A stretch of DNA of 7,604 nt from Actinomycetota bacterium (lineage in GTDB: Bacteria > Actinomycetota > Thermoleophilia > UBA2241), in the NCBI GenBank assembly GCA_012719015.1, contig JAAYBE010000207.1:1-7604 (forward strand). The letters run 5' to 3'. The position numbers and the translations under genes are program-made. Positions within the stretch are counted from its first letter, which is position 1. The number at the start of each line of letters is the position of its first letter. Under the pieces are notes generated by a model. That model saw only the letters and a program-made list of their open reading frames with translations. It was not told where the DNA came from and searched no databases. Below are positions 6,631 through 7,604 of the stretch, piece by piece.

Positions 6631-7224
6631 TCAGCGGCAAGTATCACACAGCGGCGGAACGGTCGCCTCAGTCGCCGGCCGCACTCCCAGAAGAGCCACG
6701 ATCTCCTCGTACATCTCGTCGACGATCTCGGGCACTGCGGCCTCCACCGGCGGGCTGAGACTGTCGCTGAACGTGAGGTTCTCGCTGATCTCGACGGCGA
6801 AGATGTGGATGTCGGCGGCGGCCGGCAGATGGCCTCCCATCTGCCGGCCGAGCTCCATCGCGGTGGCGAAGTTCGCGTCGTGGACGTTGTTGAGGTGCAT
6901 CGTCTCCCGCAGCGCCTCGCCGTCGAAACGGTACCAGTGGCCCGGCCGCCCGCCCTCCGTCTTGATCGAGTCGAGCACGATGAGGCGGTCGAATCCCTCC
7001 ACCACCTCGAGCAGCTCGAGGCCGCCGGTGCAGCACTCCTCGCGCACCTCGAGCCCCCGGACCGGCCCCAGCCGCCGGTTGAGGAGCTGGGCGACACGGA
7101 TGCCCACGGCGTCGTCGCCGAGGATCGGGTTACCCATGCCGAGGAGCAGGGTCTTCACGGCCGGCGCCGCCGGAGCGGCGCCGGCCACGTGGACCCCGCG
7201 CTCAGCATCCGCGCCGGAAGTCAT
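6631..7224 (-). CDS. [NiFe]-hydrogenase maturation endopeptidase (HyaD/HycI family)
   Basis: This protease removes the C-terminal tail of the large subunit once nickel is in place, which lets the active site close. The conserved core starts VKTLLLGMGNPILGDDAVG (residues 23-41). The likely nickel-sensing residues are an Asp of GDD (37/38), Asp85 in VLDSIK and His115 in NNVHDANF, matching the acidic, acidic, His triad of HybD and HycI. IHIFAVEISEN lies near the end, as in relatives of group 3 hydrogenases. From the ATG at 7224 it has 197 residues and overlaps the large-subunit gene by 23 nt. A GTG at 7158 (residue 23) would give a protein starting exactly where the family usually does, and the first 22 residues are a low-complexity Gly/Ala/Pro stretch. 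The start is therefore uncertain. The C-terminus ends CDTCR, an unusual CxxC tail. It is probably dedicated to the hydrogenase encoded just upstream. Confidence 0.92.
   Translation of the reverse strand: MTSGADAERGVHVAGAAPAAPAVKTLLLGMGNPILGDDAVGIRVAQLLNRRLGPVRGLEVREECCTGGLELLEVVEGFDRLIVLDSIKTEGGRPGHWYRFDGEALRETMHLNNVHDANFATAMELGRQMGGHLPAAADIHIFAVEISENLTFSDSLSPPVEAAVPEIVDEMYEEIVALLGVRPATEATVPPLCDTCR
7159..7186 (-). repeat. Perfect 12-bp inverted repeat with 4-nt loop near the endopeptidase start
   Basis: On the - strand GGCCGGCGCCGC and GCGGCGCCGGCC pair perfectly around the 4-nt loop TCCG. The repeat begins 15 nt after the large-subunit stop codon and ends at the base before the alternative GTG start (7158). 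If the ATG at 7224 is used, the repeat encodes part of a Gly/Ala/Pro-rich extension. If the GTG is used, it fills most of the intergenic leader. No T-run follows, so it is not a standard terminator. Confidence 0.6.
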
Positions 7225-7604
7225 GGGTCACCCGCCCGCCTTTGTGCACCGTGACGCGCAGCGGCATCTGGCCGGGAAGGCTGTGAGTCGCGCAGCTGTA
7301 GCAGGGGTCGAACGCCCGGAAAGCCATCTCGATCATGTTCAGGATGCCCTGGTCGGGCTCGACCCCGGGTTCGATCAGGCTCTCAGCCACCTTGCGCGTG
7401 ACCATATGGATCGGCGCGTTGTTGTTGGTGGTCCCCACGATGAGGTTGGCGCTGGTGCAGATGGCGTTCTCGTCGCAGGTGTAATGATGCGTGAGGGTCC
7501 CGCGCATGGCCTCCACGATGGCCACCCCCTCGCCGGTGACCCGCTCGGGGATCACGCGGTACGCGTCGCCGGTGATCTCGGGGTCGTCGCAGTACATGCG
7601 CAGC
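7202..7604 (-). CDS. Group 3 [NiFe]-hydrogenase large subunit, C-terminal part
   Basis: Only the last 133 residues are visible; the frame continues past the right edge. The large subunit holds the Ni-Fe active site that splits or forms H2. The C-terminal nickel motif DPCYSCATH supplies two active-site cysteines. It is followed by a 26-residue tail, beginning SLPGQMPL and ending in Cys, that the adjacent endopeptidase should remove after the His. Further upstream, RGTLTHHY and SANLIVGTTNNNAP match the cytoplasmic group 3 family (MvhA, HoxH, HydA-type). The motif before RGTL reads EAMRG, where most relatives have EAPRG. Its likely partners, the small and electron-transfer subunits, lie outside the window. 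I favour group 3c (MvhA-type) because of the hdrC-like gene nearby, but the sequence alone does not separate 3b, 3c and 3d. Confidence 0.92.
   Translation of the reverse strand, partial: LRMYCDDPEITGDAYRVIPERVTGEGVAIVEAMRGTLTHHYTCDENAICTSANLIVGTTNNNAPIHMVTRKVAESLIEPGVEPDQGILNMIEMAFRAFDPCYSCATHSLPGQMPLRVTVHKGGRVTHDFRRGC

Noticed and set aside
3957..6758. A 933-codon open frame on the + strand antisense to hypF
   Set aside because: Arg/Gly/His/Ala-rich product with no recognisable motif, lying opposite a complete HypF; a GC-driven shadow.
6591..7097. Upstream extension of hypF to a start at 7097
   Set aside because: The extra 169 residues are a shadow of the endopeptidase gene; the acylphosphatase domain begins soon after the ATG at 6590.
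1..7604. tRNA, rRNA, CRISPR array, insertion sequence or riboswitch
   Set aside because: No direct repeat arrays, transposase motifs or recognisable RNA folds were seen; nearly all of the sequence is accounted for by hydrogenase-related genes with short spacers.

Overview
The window is very GC-rich by eye, with strong G/C preference at third codon positions. It carries the maturation half of a [NiFe]-hydrogenase locus from an anaerobic or facultatively anaerobic prokaryote. The base composition and the hydrogenase/Hdr gene content would fit a high-GC bacterium, for example an anaerobic actinobacterial lineage. No marker gene fixes the taxon, and other high-GC phyla remain possible.

Layout. 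On the + strand, 1-597 is the end of a gene cut by the left edge. It encodes a HdrC-type protein with two [4Fe-4S] cluster motifs. Everything else is on the - strand and is read from right to left: the 3' end of a group 3 [NiFe]-hydrogenase large subunit (7604-7202, cut by the right edge), its maturation endopeptidase (7224-6631), hypF (6590-4032), hypC (4009-3761), hypD (3777-2710), hypE (2717-1698), hypA (1652-1299) and a six-helix DUF308/HdeD-like membrane protein (1199-669). Overlaps or short gaps join the genes from the large subunit to hypA, which suggests one transcript. The membrane protein follows a 98-nt gap. It converges on the hdrC-like gene across about 70 nt.

How the genes work together. 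HypF makes the carbamoyl adenylate and transfers the carbamoyl group to the C-terminal Cys of HypE, which dehydrates it to thiocyanate. HypC and HypD use this cyanide to build the Fe(CN)2CO group of the active site. HypA delivers nickel, normally with HypB, which is not in this window. The endopeptidase then trims the tail after DPCYSCATH of the large subunit. A group 3-type large subunit facing an hdrC-like gene suggests an MvhADG-HdrABC-type electron-bifurcating complex. The subunits that would prove it (MvhD, MvhG, HdrA, HdrB) lie outside the window, so this is inference.

No mobile element, CRISPR array, tRNA or rRNA was seen. The least ordinary structure is a set of perfect GC-rich inverted repeats at gene junctions in the operon. 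The strongest is a 12-bp stem with a 4-nt loop that directly abuts the likely alternative GTG start of the endopeptidase.
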